NCBI RefSeq assembly: GCF_905475345.1
Contig: NC_066604.1
Span: 1,800,001 to 1,864,000, forward strand
DNA length: 64,000 bases
Direction of reading: 5' to 3'
Source of the DNA: Vespula vulgaris
Taxonomy: Eukaryota > Arthropoda > Insecta > Hymenoptera > Vespidae
Under the pieces are notes generated by a model. It was not told where the DNA came from. It ran no database searches and worked only from the letters and a program-made list of their open reading frames with translations. Both the position numbers and the translations under genes were made by a program. Below, one piece after another: positions 46,781-58,060 of this stretch (positions are counted from its first letter, which is position 1; each line of letters opens with the position of its first letter).

Positions 46781-49549
46781 TATATACCTACTAGCGCGTG
46801 ATTTCGAAAGGTACGTACATACATAGACACATAGATATGTATATATACATATACATGTGAGTACGAACGTTGTAAGTAACGAACTACGTGTACCTCCGTA
46901 TGGTACCTCCTACCATACAATCCTGTTCGATCTCGTTACTCGGAAAAATCGAGTTAATCGACGACTTCATCGGGTCAACCAACGCCGGTGAGTTTCACCG
47001 AACGATTTTGCCTTCTCTGCTATCTCTGTTCTTCTTATTTCTCGTTCGTTCGGAGATCCAACAAGGAGACCGAAATACTAAACAGGAAGCGTTTCGTAGT
47101 AACCAGTTTACGTGGACGATGTAAAAAGGTGTAAAAGAGAGAAGGAACATGAAAAAAAGGAAAAGATATAGAAAGAAAGAATAAGAGACGAGAGACGAGA
47201 GAAAGAAAACAAATCGTCGAGATTAATATCGAAGAAAATTTACAATCGATAATCGTATTTAACATTTTGCTTATTCGGTTCTTGACAAATTTATGTTTCT
47301 GATCGATCTTGAAAAAATTTATTCGAAAGGACCCATCCTTCTTAATTACGTCGGCATGACATCGATTTCTTCTTTTCGATATTAACGATGGTTTCGTATT
47401 AATTAAGTTCATTGCATCAAAGAGAAAGGGTGAGGAACGTGGGCGAAGCGTTGAGAAGTAACTTAAGGAACGCGGAAGAACAAGAGAGGGAAGATCTACT
47501 CTTAACGAACCTTCTCTCTATCTCTCTTATTCTCTTTCTCTTTCCTCAACATCCTTAAAGATTAACTATGAGAATAATTTGATCGAAGGATAGATACCAT
47601 TGTTTCCAAATGATTTAAATTATATAATTTAAAGAAATATTAATATCAACGTATATGAATTTGAATTATTTCCGAATAATCGTCCGTTTACACGAGGAAC
47701 ATGTATGAAAGATAGAATAGAAAAAGAAAGAAAGAGAGAAAGAGAAATTCGCTGGTGTATTCGTTAGAAATAAGAGGAAAAGAGAAAGAGTATGCGTACG
47801 TACGTGCGTGTCTGTGTACTCTAGTTTCTTTATAAAAGAGGAAAAGTGAATTCTCCGAGGGCGGAGGCTGTGAGTCAGGCGAGAACTCGAAAGATTTTTC
47901 AAGTCTGTGGCCCGGTAATCCAGAGTCTGGTGATAATCTCGAATGGTCAAGAAAAAGAAAAGGAAGGAGAAAAGAAAGGAAAAAGAAAAAGAAAGAAAAA
48001 CAGAGAGAAATAAGTGAGATATTAAAAAATAAAAAAGCAAAAGAGACAAAAAAAGAATCATCGGCCCACCAGAGCAAGACGACAAGCAGCTGTTTGTGCG
48101 CACGCGAATACACGCGTGCACGTGTGTAGGTAGACGCCTTGGTACACGACGTCGGTTCACGATATCGAAAGCTTCTGACACAGCTCGTAATGTCTCCGGT
48201 AATGCGACCGATCCTGCTACGGAGGATGCTAGAGTAAAGGAAAAAGGATCTCGAAGTTTTGTGTGGGTGGGAAGACGATAGTATCACCGTGTCTCCGTTT
48301 CTTTTTTTCTACTTGTTGCTTTTGTTTCTTGGTTTGTTCCTTTCTTTCTATCTCGTACCTTTTTATTCCTATAGCGAAGATCGACTTACCGTTTCGATAT
48401 CAACGCCAGTATACACCCCCTATTCGTTTGTTATCATCGGAGAAGGAGAGAGAGAGAGAGAGAGAGAGAAAGAGGAAGAGCGCTTTGTTTCGAAGAAATA
48501 TCATTTTTCTTTTCTTTTCTTTCTTTTTTTTTCTTTTTTTCTATCGTACAAACGAGTCTCCGAACAAATGTTCTTCGCTTTTTCTTGAAATTTGTAATGT
48601 AAAGAAATTATTTAAAAAAGAAAGAGAGAGAGAGAGATGTAATTAGAGAAAGGATTAAGATTAATCGATAATAAATCTATTCTTCTCTCTCACGAAATGC
48701 TGAACGATTTCGTTCTATTAAAAAGTAGGAAAGCAAAAAAAAAGAAAGAAAATAGATCGAGCGACCTAAATCGTTCTAATCCTATAGTTTGAAAGCAACA
48801 TTAGCGAACCTATTATTCTTTGCCATTGGTATCTTAAAGAATGAGATAGAAGGCGCGTGTTACGCCATAACACTTAATGACGCTTACCGGTGAAGAAAAG
48901 AATGATCGTACGCGATAATCAGTAGGTAGGAAGTTTATTTTTTCTTTTTTTATGATTTGTTTTCTTCCTTCTTTTTCCTTTCTTTTCTTTTCCTTTTCTT
49001 TTTCTTCTTAGGATCGAACTATTAAAAGACTCTTTACGACTGACCGAACAGATATATTGTATATTGGAAGGCACCGTTCGAAGCGATCACGAGTTTTCGA
49101 GGAAACGATGATTTCTCTCAAATAAAAATCTCGATCGTTTTAACGATCCGGACAGATTACAGAATTATAGAATTTCTTTTCTTTTCTTTTCCCTTCTTCT
49201 TCCTTTTTTTCTTTTTTTTTCTTTTAATAACTTCTCACCCCGTGCGATTTCTAAAGAAAAAAAAAAAAAAAAAGAAAAAGGGAGGGAAAGAGAACACTTG
49301 GTCGCACTCGATCGTTACATTCTTTGTTTTTTTTTTTCTTTTTTTTTTCTCTCTCCCTCTCTCTCTCTTTTAAATCCAATCCAATCTAATTAAATATCAC
49401 CATTAAGTTATTCGATTAATATCCTTGACAAAAATCATTACGAGAGACAAAAAGTTAGGCTACCTAACTTACTTGTGCTCTTTCCACGAACCTAAACAAT
49501 CTGAAAGCAATCTGATTTCATTTTAACGAGGCAACTTATCGTTTATCAT

Positions 49550-49740
49550 ACCGTTGAAGTATCATAAAAGCGGCTCGGCATCTCGGACCACGTCACTGTC
49601 GCTTTTAACGAAGGCGACGTGCTGAGCTTGGCGTGCCGGTGACTGCGTCGGCTGTCGGAAGCAGCGAACTACCGCATCCGTTACTACGATGCATCGGGCA
49701 CGTGCCGTGCCTGCACATTCACTTGCTCGGAATAAGAAAG
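49550..49740 (+). promoter_or_regulatory. GC-rich promoter-like island
   Basis: CATAAAAG at 49563-49570 lies 32 bp upstream of the A in GTCACTG (49592-49598), near the spacing of TATA and initiator. Neither matches consensus exactly. The next 100 bp is CpG-rich and unique. An ATG at 49689 opens into a GA-tract translation, so no product is supported. Confidence 0.18.
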
Positions 49741-49790
49741 AGAAAGACAGAGAAAGAGAAAGAGAAAGAGAAAGAGAGAGAGAAACAGGG

Positions 49791-49828
<38 letters not shown>

Positions 49829-50403
49829 TCTCAGCGAGCAAGGAACTTCGACGGTTCGTTACGAACAAACCCAAACGAATCCTTAACGATCACCGTTGGT
49901 AAATCCGCACCGTGAAATTCTGCTCTAATTTTTCTTACTCTCCTTGTCCAGAATATCTAATACATGTTTACGATATTAGAGCTAAATCATCGATTCGTTT
50001 CCCATGATCTCTCGAGAAAGTTAATAAGAAATATCCCTCGAAGGAGGACAATATCCATTCACCGTCCTCCGTTTGTTTTTTTTCCACTTGTTAAATAATA
50101 AAATCGTCCGTTTTTTTTTATTTGTACTTTTTATTATTGTTATAATTGTTATTATTATAATTATTATAATTATTATTGTCAGTATTATTCGTAGGAAATA
50201 TTTACGACGTTACGACTTACCGACGTAAAACGACAACGTCAAAATTAAAGGCCATTACCGGAGGAGTTTGCTTTTTCTTCTTGGCTTGGAATATCTTTAG
50301 TTACATAGATATTCACATATTACAAGAGAACGCTTAATGATCCGTAAAAAAAGTTTCAGAGAAACCCTCTTCCTTCTCGCTCTCTTTTTTTCTTTCTCTT
50401 TGT

Positions 50404-50405
50404 CT

Positions 50406-50449
<44 letters not shown>
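50404..50449. repeat. (CT)n tract
   Basis: CT dinucleotides of about 40 bp with a CCCT lead-in. Confidence 0.95.
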
Positions 50450-50454
<5 letters not shown>

Positions 50455-50685
50455 CTTCTCTCTTTCTTTCTATTTCTATATTTCTCGCATGACATTATGA
50501 AATTTACACAAGACACCTCCGATTAGCTCGACTTCGCGCCGTCTCATAACGCTCTCGGTCAGTCCGGTATTTCTAAAGGATTCTAAGAATGAACGTTGGT
50601 ATGCGCTAGAAATGGCTCGTGTACAAAGGATCTCCCGTAGAGTCCTAGAGAGGAACGTGATTCTAGTAATAGTGAGAGCGTAGGA

Positions 50686-50704
50686 GATAGATAGATAGAT
50701 AGAT

Positions 50705-50739
<35 letters not shown>
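50686..50739. repeat. (GATA)n then (GAAA)n tract
   Basis: About five GATA units pass into about eight GAAA units. Confidence 0.9.
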
Positions 50740-50741
<2 letters not shown>

Positions 50742-51425
50742 AAAATACAGTAGGACAGAGAGAAACAGACGGATAGATAGATAGAGAGAGAGAGAGAGAG
50801 ATAAGCGTTTCTAAAATTACCGTACAAATTGCTTAGCAAGTCGAAACCAACTTCAAACTCCCTTCCGGTACTTATCGCTTGTAACTTTGCGCAAGCGAAA
50901 AGTCCACTATGGATCCGATCGATCGATCGATCGATCGACGATCTTGTCGAATAGTATTGGTCGTCTTGTAATACGACTTGGTGGTATCTCTGCTAATCTT
51001 CTAATCTTGTTTCTCTGTTATTCTTGTGAAATCGAACGATGTCTTTCTTTTTTTTTTTGTTTTACTTTACAATATTATTTTATATTTTTTATGAAAATTC
51101 TAAGATGGGAATATCAGTTTAACGCGTAGAGAACTTTATATTTCTATACGAATAGAGAAGCGTTATATTTCTATATGAATATTTTGAATCGGACAAATCG
51201 ATCATCGAATGAAAAGAGAGATCGATCCGTTTGATTAGAAACTCTTATACAATACATAACTCAATCGAGGCGAAAGATCCTAGTTAATTAGAAACTCGAT
51301 CGTGCGATCCGAATGATTCGAGTACCTATATATATATATGTATAATTATCCGAACATCATCGAGTTAATTATGTCTCTAAATTAAATAGAACAGATAAGT
51401 AAGAAGTTATCTATCGCAATTACAT

Positions 51426-51431
<6 letters not shown>

Positions 51432-51467
<36 letters not shown>
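51432..51467. repeat. (AT)n tract
   Basis: Uninterrupted AT dinucleotides. Confidence 0.95.
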
Positions 51468-51471
<4 letters not shown>

Positions 51472-51769
51472 CGAATGTTCTACTTTCACGGTAGTCTGTG
51501 ATCCCTTATATGTGATATCTCAAATAAATGAAAAGTGTCAAAATAATGTTCTATCGACGATGTCGAATGTGTACTTATCTATCTGTGATACGATTCTCGA
51601 AGCGAGTTGTCCGTTTCGGATCGATACTATCTAGATCGCAGTCCATTCGTTCCGGTGTGGTATTACAAATCGACGATGGCAAAAGCGTTACCGATCGAAA
51701 GTTCCTATCCTCCGGCAAAGCGAGTACTGCGTTACGTAGGAAGCTGTACACAGATACATACACACATAC

Positions 51770-51771
<2 letters not shown>

Positions 51772-51811
<40 letters not shown>
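51772..51811. repeat. (AT)n tract
   Basis: Uninterrupted AT dinucleotides of about 40 bp following ACACATACA. Confidence 0.95.
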
Positions 51812-51812
<1 letters not shown>

Positions 51813-52298
51813 TCGTAAAAGAAAATCAAGCTCGACGAGGATCCATTTAGAATCTAGTTCGATAGAGAACCTAAAGGAGTCGTCGTCCGAAAGCGATCGA
51901 AAGCATTTCCTGAGATACTTTCCGCTTCGTGATACGCTTCTAAACGCTTCTCCTAAGCAAACCTTAGACGTTTGTATGCGTGTGTGCGTGTACGCGGACA
52001 GGGCGCGTGGCCGGTCAGCGGAGCATTCGCATTACTTTCACTCGATCCTGTTTGCTCCCTCTCGAGAACGTTCGTTATCCCTCTTTTCCCTCTAAGAACT
52101 TCGAGGTCTCACTCTCTCTCCTCTTCCTACTCCTCCTCCTACTCCTTCTCCTTCTTTTCCTTCTCTTGTAAGTACTTACTTACTTACCTTCTCGTTCGTT
52201 TCGATTAACGGTGGTGGTTGTCGGCGTGGCACGTTCTATCCCTTCTCTCTTTTTTTCTTTCTTTCTTTCTTTCTCTTTTTCATCTTCTTCCTTTTCCT

Positions 52299-52302
<4 letters not shown>

Positions 52303-52345
<43 letters not shown>
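52303..52345. repeat. (CT)n tract
   Basis: Uninterrupted CT dinucleotides after a TTTC-rich lead-in. Confidence 0.95.
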
Positions 52346-52349
<4 letters not shown>

Positions 52350-53232
52350 ATCTCTCGTAGATGTCCAATCTTAATGGTAATTAAGCAGCGTTTTACTCTT
52401 CCTCTCTAAATCGACTGCACACAGAAAGACGCGGAACTCGATTATACCTGCTTATACCTTTCGTTCTCTTCGTTTCACTATCAATTCCCAATAGACTATT
52501 TTCTCTATTTCAATTTCTATTTCTATTTGTTCCTTCTTCAAGAATAAGTGACGTTTAGACAGTTGCTTTATCATCTAACCATGGGATTCCCTTTTACTAC
52601 GTCTCGCTTTTGAAGTTTGGAAATAAATTTTAAATGGAGAAATGAGAGGAGGATCTCGAAGATTTTCTTCTTCTTGTTCTTCTTGTTTCTTTATCGTTTT
52701 TCATCTTTTCATCTTTATAAATGAAAGTTCGAAGAAATTAGAATGATCGAGGATAATTTGATTACGAAACATTGAAATCGATACTTGACTCGATAAATAG
52801 ACTCGAAATTTCTTTTTTGTAATTCATGATTCTACCGAGTGCAAATCGCTTTAGAAATGGTAGTACTTACGTATCATCGATTACAAGATAAACGATCGAT
52901 TTCTCGATTCACTGACCGTATCCTAGACGGTGTGAACGCCGCAAAAGACGACATTCCCTTCTATCTCTTTCTTGACCGATAGTATTACTATCGTTCCATC
53001 CGGCATGGTCACATTTCTATCAAAAATATCCAACGATAATATTATTATTAGAAATATTATTAATGTACGGTGAAATCTATAACACAACAGCCGATGTTTC
53101 TTTTTAGAGATTAAAAAATTTACAAGTCCGTCTACACACAATGGAAATGTTATTAATTGTTTTTCTTCGATCGATTGTATTGTTTCATTCTAAAAAAAAA
53201 AAAAAAAGAAAAAAAAAGAAAGAAAGGAAAAG

Positions 53233-53583
53233 TTAAACAAAACAACAAGAATAAAATAAAATGGAAAATAAAATAATTTTTCTAATAGGAGTAAGGTAAG
53301 TAGAGACATCGTTGAACAAGCAGAGAAGTAGCATATCCGTAATAATGGCGTGTCTCTCCCGCATGCTAGCCATACGGGAGTGCGTTCGCTCGATGCTTCT
53401 ATATATAGGAATCGAGAACAAGGTTTTCATCCTCGATATATCCTGGTAAGCAGCCGCGCGAAATCGTAGACATTCCTTGCCGATCGACGGCGAATTGCCA
53501 ATGAAACACCCCGCGGCCTCCTGAGCTAACAAACTCCAAATTAGTGTCGCCTTTGGTGCCGCTAACATAAACCAATTGAACAC
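53233..53583 (-). CDS. Open minus-strand segment of mixed composition, hypothetical
   Basis: About 116 codons. The part covering 53290-53583 is not repeat-derived and is markedly GC-richer than its surroundings. An in-frame ATG lies at 53568-53566. Readable parts include APKATLIWSLLAQEAAG and GKECLRFRAAAYQDISR. The C-terminal 20 codons are hydrophobic and come from AT-rich sequence. On the plus strand the same island carries TAAG|GTAAGTAG (53288-53289) and CTG|GTAAGC donor-like sites, so it may be read the other way or be noncoding. I recognise no family. It is the best single coding candidate in the window, but still weak. Confidence 0.22.
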   Translation of the reverse strand: MFNWFMLAAPKATLIWSLLAQEAAGCFIGNSPSIGKECLRFRAAAYQDISRMKTLFSIPIYRSIERTHSRMASMRERHAIITDMLLLCLFNDVSTYLTPIRKIILFSILFYSCCFV

Positions 53584-53648
53584 GTTTTCAGGTTCCCTTT
53601 CGAATTCGTCTTCTTATCTTTCGAACATCTTTCTTAATTTTATTGGAC

Positions 53649-53689
<41 letters not shown>

Positions 53690-53907
53690 TTTTATAATAA
53701 CGAACATGAACGTTCGGTTCAATATGAATGTCTAAATATATTAATAAAATTAGTCAAATGTTTGATAAACGACGTTTGTTTCGTCTGACTATTGTAATAA
53801 ATACTTTTTGTGCTTGTAGTTTTATAATTTAAAAAAAGAAATTAGTCTAATGAATCTTATGACTAATATTTCAAAGGTCTGGACACCTACGCACTCGAGA
53901 AAATATA

Positions 53908-53976
53908 TAATATAATAATAATAATAATGATAATAATAATAATAATAGTAATAATAATAATAGTAATAATAATAAG
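53908..53976. repeat. (TAA)n tract, interrupted
   Basis: About 20 TAA/AAT triplets with ATG and TAG interruptions. Confidence 0.9.
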
Positions 53977-53993
53977 AAATATTTAGTTAGTTT

Positions 53994-54048
53994 GATAAAG
54001 TCTCTACGACTTCTAGTTCCAGAGGTATTCGCATTTAAAATGAAAACG
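53994..54048 (+). repeat. Interspersed repeat, copy A
   Basis: Shares AAGTCTCTACGACTT, TAGTTCC, GAG and a trailing AAATGGAAACG-like block with copy B at 54272-54358, about 83% alike by eye, in the same orientation. Confidence 0.65.
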
Positions 54049-54271
54049 TGGCTATTGCTTATATAGAAAAAATTATTTTTTCGATAAAATAATAATTTGT
54101 TTATTAATTATTTATTAATTTACGTAATTTTATAATTCATTCGCAATCTAAATCTTTTTTATCTTTTTATAAAAATAAGATGAATTTAGCTTGTAAGAAT
54201 TTTTTTTATAATAATTAACAAATTGTTTATAACAAATTGTTAATTAATTATTAACAATATGTTAAAAAAAT

Positions 54272-54358
54272 AGTGCATATTTTGCTCTTTAAAATGGTCT
54301 TTGAATCAAGTCTCTACGACTTTTAGTTCCGGAGATATTCCTATATAAATGGAAACGT
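54272..54358 (+). repeat. Interspersed repeat, copy B (left arm)
   Basis: Core TCTTTGAATCAAGTCTC, CTACGACTTTT and GTTCCGGAGATAT. The reverse complement recurs at 54517-54592 with about three mismatches in 50 bp. Together B and C form a long inverted repeat around a loop of roughly 175 bp. Confidence 0.7.
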
Positions 54359-54404
54359 TTACGTCGTCCCATTGACCTACATAATTTCATTCAAATTAGC
54401 TCGG

Positions 54405-54428
54405 TGACACACTGACCTATATAAATTC
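54405..54428 (+). repeat. 24-bp motif shared with 57260-57283
   Basis: An exact 24-bp match between the loop of the inverted repeat here and the first unit of the 36-bp tandem array at 57.27 kb. It includes GACCTATATAAATTC. It ties the two loci to one repeat family. Confidence 0.8.
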
Positions 54429-54516
54429 CGAGAATTACTACTATTACTACTACTACTACTACTATTACTACGAACAGATGATCCATTCAAATTATGAATG
54501 AAAATCTTTGGAAGGC

Positions 54517-54592
54517 GATATCTCCGGAACGAAAAGTCGTAGAGACTTGATTCAAAGACCGTTTTAAAGCATAATTTATGCTTTATTTATTT
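54517..54592 (-). repeat. Interspersed repeat, copy C (right arm)
   Basis: Inverted partner of copy B. The arms and AT-rich edges, including GCATA...TATGC words, resemble a short non-autonomous element (MITE-like), but I cannot identify a clear target-site duplication. No transposase remnant is visible. Confidence 0.65.
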
Positions 54593-55453
54593 AAATATTT
54601 AAACAATATCGGTATAATAAAATCGATTTTGTTAATAATTTTTTTAATGAATTTTTTTCTTTTCTTTCGTAATAAGGACATAAGTATAATGCAATATAAT
54701 AAAAATCTTTGTTATAATTGTGTAAATTTCATTTTGTTTATTTAAAATAAACAATAGAAAATTTATAAATAATCATCGATGTATGAAGATCGAAAACTCT
54801 GGAAACTTTTCTTTCGTAATAAACGATTCTGTCTGCACTTATCATGAATTAGATTTAATCTGCGCAAATTCTGCGCTTATTTTGCTGATTGTTATATGTT
54901 AACGCAAAATATTGATACAAGGTAAATTAAATAACCATCATTCTTTTACTACTACTACCACTACTACTACTATTACTACTATTTATTTACTCTTATTCTT
55001 ACTACATTTTAGTCGCATATCTGCATAGTTTCTTATCAATATTTAAATAAAAATATCCCTTGAACTAATAAATTTATCAACATAAATGGTATAATACTTT
55101 TTAACATAAAAGAACTGCGATATTATAACCCCTTCAATATCGTACAAAACAATTACAAACAAAAATGCTCTAATACTTCTAAAAAGAACGATTATATTCA
55201 AGATGATCAAAATTATTCTCATTCCCCGTATTTTGCATCATAGGAAGAGAAAGAGACCAAGGAAGTAATAGACAGACAGACACGGTCACTTTCCATTAAT
55301 TATAAATTTAAGTGATAATAAATTAAAGAAAATCTTTTCTAAAGTGCTTGCTAAGGTCCGAACACTTGTTCGATCGGTAATAAACGTGCCACGGTGTACG
55401 ATCATAAAGTCTGTAGCATGCAATTATAGTCGATTTAACTCATCACTATACTC

Positions 55454-55458
<5 letters not shown>

Positions 55459-55524
<66 letters not shown>

Positions 55525-55528
55525 CTTT
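55459..55528. repeat. (CT)n then (CTAT)n tract
   Basis: About 48 bp of CT followed by five CTAT units. Confidence 0.95.
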
Positions 55529-55557
55529 CTTGATTTGGCCGAAGGAGAGAGAACGGA

Positions 55558-55810
55558 TTGTCGTCTCGATCCTCTCTCAGCCTTCGAGCCAAGCTGGTCC
55601 ATTTAATTGGCTCGTACCAGGAGCAGGCGAGTGGAACTCTCGAGATCGACTATCGAGAGGCACGGCACACGCTTAGAATCGACGACCGCAACGAATATCC
55701 GCACGCGGATTGTGGGCGGGGTGCTCCAGAGAAAGCCTACGCGAGATCCCGCTGCCGTTGCTCCCGTTGCTTCTCGTACGATCCACTCGACGCCATAAAA
55801 CGCGTGCCAA
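55558..55810 (+). CDS. Open plus-strand segment in GC-rich island, hypothetical
   Basis: One frame contains LVHLIGSYQEQASGTLEIDY, then Arg/Asp- and Cys-rich residues (a C-x-C-x-x-C pattern near the end), and is stop-free for about 80 codons before running into a pyrimidine tract. No in-frame ATG begins it, and other frames are equally open. There is no recognised domain. Confidence 0.12.
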
Positions 55811-56883
55811 TATTTTTCTTTTTTCTTTCCATTCGTTTTTCTTTCCTCTTCTTCCTTCCTTTCTTCTAACTTCCTTTTTCAAAATCTAACATTAGATCTA
55901 CCTGTGAATCTAACTTCGACCGCTTCGTTTATATACCACACTTTCTTCTTACGTTACGTAAGAATTTTAACGAATCTTCGGAATGTTTGCGAAACGTTTC
56001 TTTCTCTCTTCTTTTTTTTTGTCATTTTTGTTTGTCTTTTTTTCTCTTTTTCTTTCAGTCTTTCTATTTCTTCATTTCTTTTTTATCTCGAAGGGACTCG
56101 TTTCTCGATTGCAATAGTACTTCATCGAGCTTCTTTTTATATAGATTGGTGGATTGGTGGAAGCTGATCCCGAGTTCCACGATAGATAAGCGATTGTAGA
56201 AAGCTCGATTTCACGGTTATGCTTTGATACTTCGTGGAAAGTAAAACGATCCTGTGCCTCGAACGGCCGCGAACACGTTTCCGTCCATAGAACATTTTTT
56301 TGATATTAACTCGCCAGAGCGATTCGTCTCTCTTCTATTATATTCTTCCTTTCTATGGATCTCAAATAAAAACTAGTACACATCGAAGATCTTACTTCTT
56401 TTCATTTTATTTTCTTCTTTACAGTCCGCTATAAAATATTCGATAAGGAAAGTTGGATAAATATAAATAAATATAAATAAAATATAGATCGTTCGAGGAG
56501 AAGTCGATGATCGGCCTTCGAATGTTGATTTACCTCTTTTTTTTTTTCTTTTTTCTTTCTTTTTTTTTCGTATTCTAAGCTTCCTCCGGTCATCTAACAC
56601 CCGTAGCTACGCATGGAAAAGTGGAGATTGGCCTGGTCGATCTAGTTTCTTCCTCGGCTTACGTTCGTCGCGATGAAAGCGAGGAGACTCTCTCGTTTGA
56701 CCGTGGAAGGATCAAGTGATACTGGATACGCGTCGACGTTCCCTGCTCGAAAGTAATATCGAAAGTGAAGCTATACTAGACCAACAAAAAGCCGATGGCC
56801 GGGAATACTCGAGAGTATTTTATTTTTCTATGATTAGAACCGCGCCTTTTAAGCTTCTATACTCTTCTCTCTGGTAACTTACC

Positions 56884-56885
<2 letters not shown>

Positions 56886-56937
<52 letters not shown>

Positions 56938-56948
56938 GTATGTATATA
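56886..56948. repeat. (AT)n then (TGTA)n tract
   Basis: About 40 bp of AT passing into five TGTA units. Confidence 0.95.
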
Positions 56949-57259
56949 CACTTTCGTTTTCTCACGTCCATCTTGGTTTCATGAAATATTCATTTCTTCT
57001 TCATTATTAAATATCTTTTAATTCAATGGTATATTATACGATATAATAAATGGGATTATGATGAAAGTAATTATGTTAATCATGTTTTGGTAATATCGGT
57101 AAAAAGAAACAAAAAAAAAGGTAAAGATATTTCCATTTATTTCGATCAATTTCGATTTAAATATGTTTTTTACCAAAGTATTGACCAATTCGTTCGTATA
57201 GATTAGAAAGGGATAAGAAAAGAGATATGTGACAAAACGTTCTCGTCTTGGTAGCGAAC

Positions 57260-57369
57260 TGACACACTGACCTATATAAATTCTTGGAAACGAGTCATCT
57301 GATCGACCTATATAAATTCTTAGAAACGAGCCATCCGATTGACCTATATAAATTCTTAGAAATCTACTA
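57260..57369 (+). repeat. 36-bp tandem array, about 2.7 units
   Basis: GACCTATATAAATTCTT recurs at 57269, 57305 and 57341, exactly 36 bp apart, with CGAG/CCATCCGA-type linkers. The period is divisible by three, so the minus strand reads a repeated 12-residue peptide containing LRIYIG. That is why an open frame (57018-57386) appears here. The first unit's left flank matches 54405-54428 exactly. Confidence 0.85.
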
Positions 57370-57860
57370 TATTCGAAAGTGATCAATCCCTATCGATGTC
57401 CCAACAGCAGCGATACTAAAAAAAAACATTACTAAATATATAACAAGCTTAAATCTGTAATAAATACGTAAATGAACGTAGGAAAAATGCAATGAAATAT
57501 TTACTCCATTAATATCTATTGAACGGTCAACGATAGAGAGATAAAAAAAGATTCATTTTAAATATGAAAATCTAATCTACATATCTAACGTCAATCTAAT
57601 TTCGAACGTCGGTGCATTTCTTTAAAGCTCGACCAATTAAATCGAGCTTCGATTAATTTCAAGTTAACTCGTTAACTATAATACAACTCGGTGATCTATC
57701 GTACGTATAATTATTTTGATTAACGATTAAATAAAATCTTACGAGTAATTACAAGGTATATAATAATAAAAAATGAATAGGATAAAAGGAAAAAATTTTT
57801 CCTTTTCCACCGAGGAAGAAGGAAAAAAAAATATAAGGAGGCTAAGTCGTATGTTAGATC

Positions 57861-58060
57861 AGCCAGGTGTGGACGAGGCTTAACATAGTATTAGTTAGCT
57901 TAGACTGCTTAGAGTACGCGGCTCGCGTGGCGGGCGGCAGTCGCGACCCACATCCCGGACGAGAGGAGATAAAGTGCCTCTCTGTGTGAGTCCGCTCCCC
58001 GAAGCAGGGGTTCTCATCGTGACCCCGCCCCACCTTCCAACACGTACTTTCTTTATCTCT
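57861..58060. promoter_or_regulatory. CpG-rich GC island, promoter- or enhancer-like
   Basis: About 180 bp of the most GC-rich unique DNA in the window, in AT-rich surroundings. It includes a CAGGTG E-box (57870-57875), dense CpG (57915-57970) and ACCCCGCCCCACC (58021-58033), a KLF/Sp-type GC box. There is no long open frame. Confidence 0.35.

Larger units (their letters stand above)
45421..47940. other. Noncoding mosaic
   Basis: A GAAC/CAAA run (45508-45547), a unique GC-rich island at 45630-45790 (with the palindrome AGCGGCCGCT at 45676-45685), a long (ATGT)n tract, then unique islands at 46530-46800 and 46880-47120. A/G-rich DNA follows. Open frames here are short and unrecognised. Confidence 0.65.
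47941..50510. other. Noncoding, repeat-dense
   Basis: A/G-rich runs (47940-48060), a unique island at 48060-48290 containing a CAGCTG E-box, GA (48442-48472), A- and T-rich tracts (48930-49010, 49160-49375), a unique GC-rich island at 49550-49740, GA (49736-49826) and CT (50404-50449). The two large minus-strand open frames at 47.7-48.3 kb are mostly translations of these runs. Confidence 0.65.
50511..53220. other. Noncoding mosaic
   Basis: Unique islands at 50510-50680, 51520-51740 and 51830-52060 alternate with GATA/GAAA, GATC (50917-50940), two (AT)n tracts and CT (52303-52345). The 51607-52095 plus frame is open across an AT tract. Its downstream half is compositionally mixed but matches nothing I know. 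Confidence 0.6.
53601..55450. other. AT-rich noncoding stretch with an interspersed repeat
   Basis: A GA tract (53650-53686), then a TAA-triplet tract, the inverted-repeat element at 53.99-54.59 kb and AT-rich sequence with TAC/CTA triplet runs (54440-54475, 54949-54982). No gene is visible. Confidence 0.65.
55451..55810. other. CT/CTAT tract followed by GC-rich island
   Basis: (CT)n/(CTAT)n at 55459-55528 abuts a unique, CpG-rich island at 55560-55810. The island contains TGGGCGGGG (55708-55716), a KLF/Sp-type GC box. It is open in two plus frames and one minus frame, which reflects its lack of AT-rich stops rather than coding. Confidence 0.55.
55811..57860. other. Noncoding mosaic
   Basis: T/C-rich runs (55810-56090), a unique island at 56600-56860, an AT/TGTA tract, then AT-rich DNA holding the 36-bp tandem array. 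No gene is supported. Confidence 0.65.

Noticed and set aside
1850..47838. Other TATAAAAG words at 1850, 3433, 38528 and 47831
   Set aside because: By composition several such words are expected in 64 kb of AT-rich DNA, and none has an initiator at the correct distance.
47666..48287. Two overlapping minus-strand frames of 171 and 199 codons
   Set aside because: Two frames open over the same DNA because of pyrimidine-rich stretches lacking stops. Both are dominated by poly-Phe/Ser/Leu.
57018..57386. 122-codon minus-strand frame with a repeated 12-residue peptide
   Set aside because: The repeated peptide is the 36-bp tandem array read in frame. There is no sign of selection and the rest is AT-rich.
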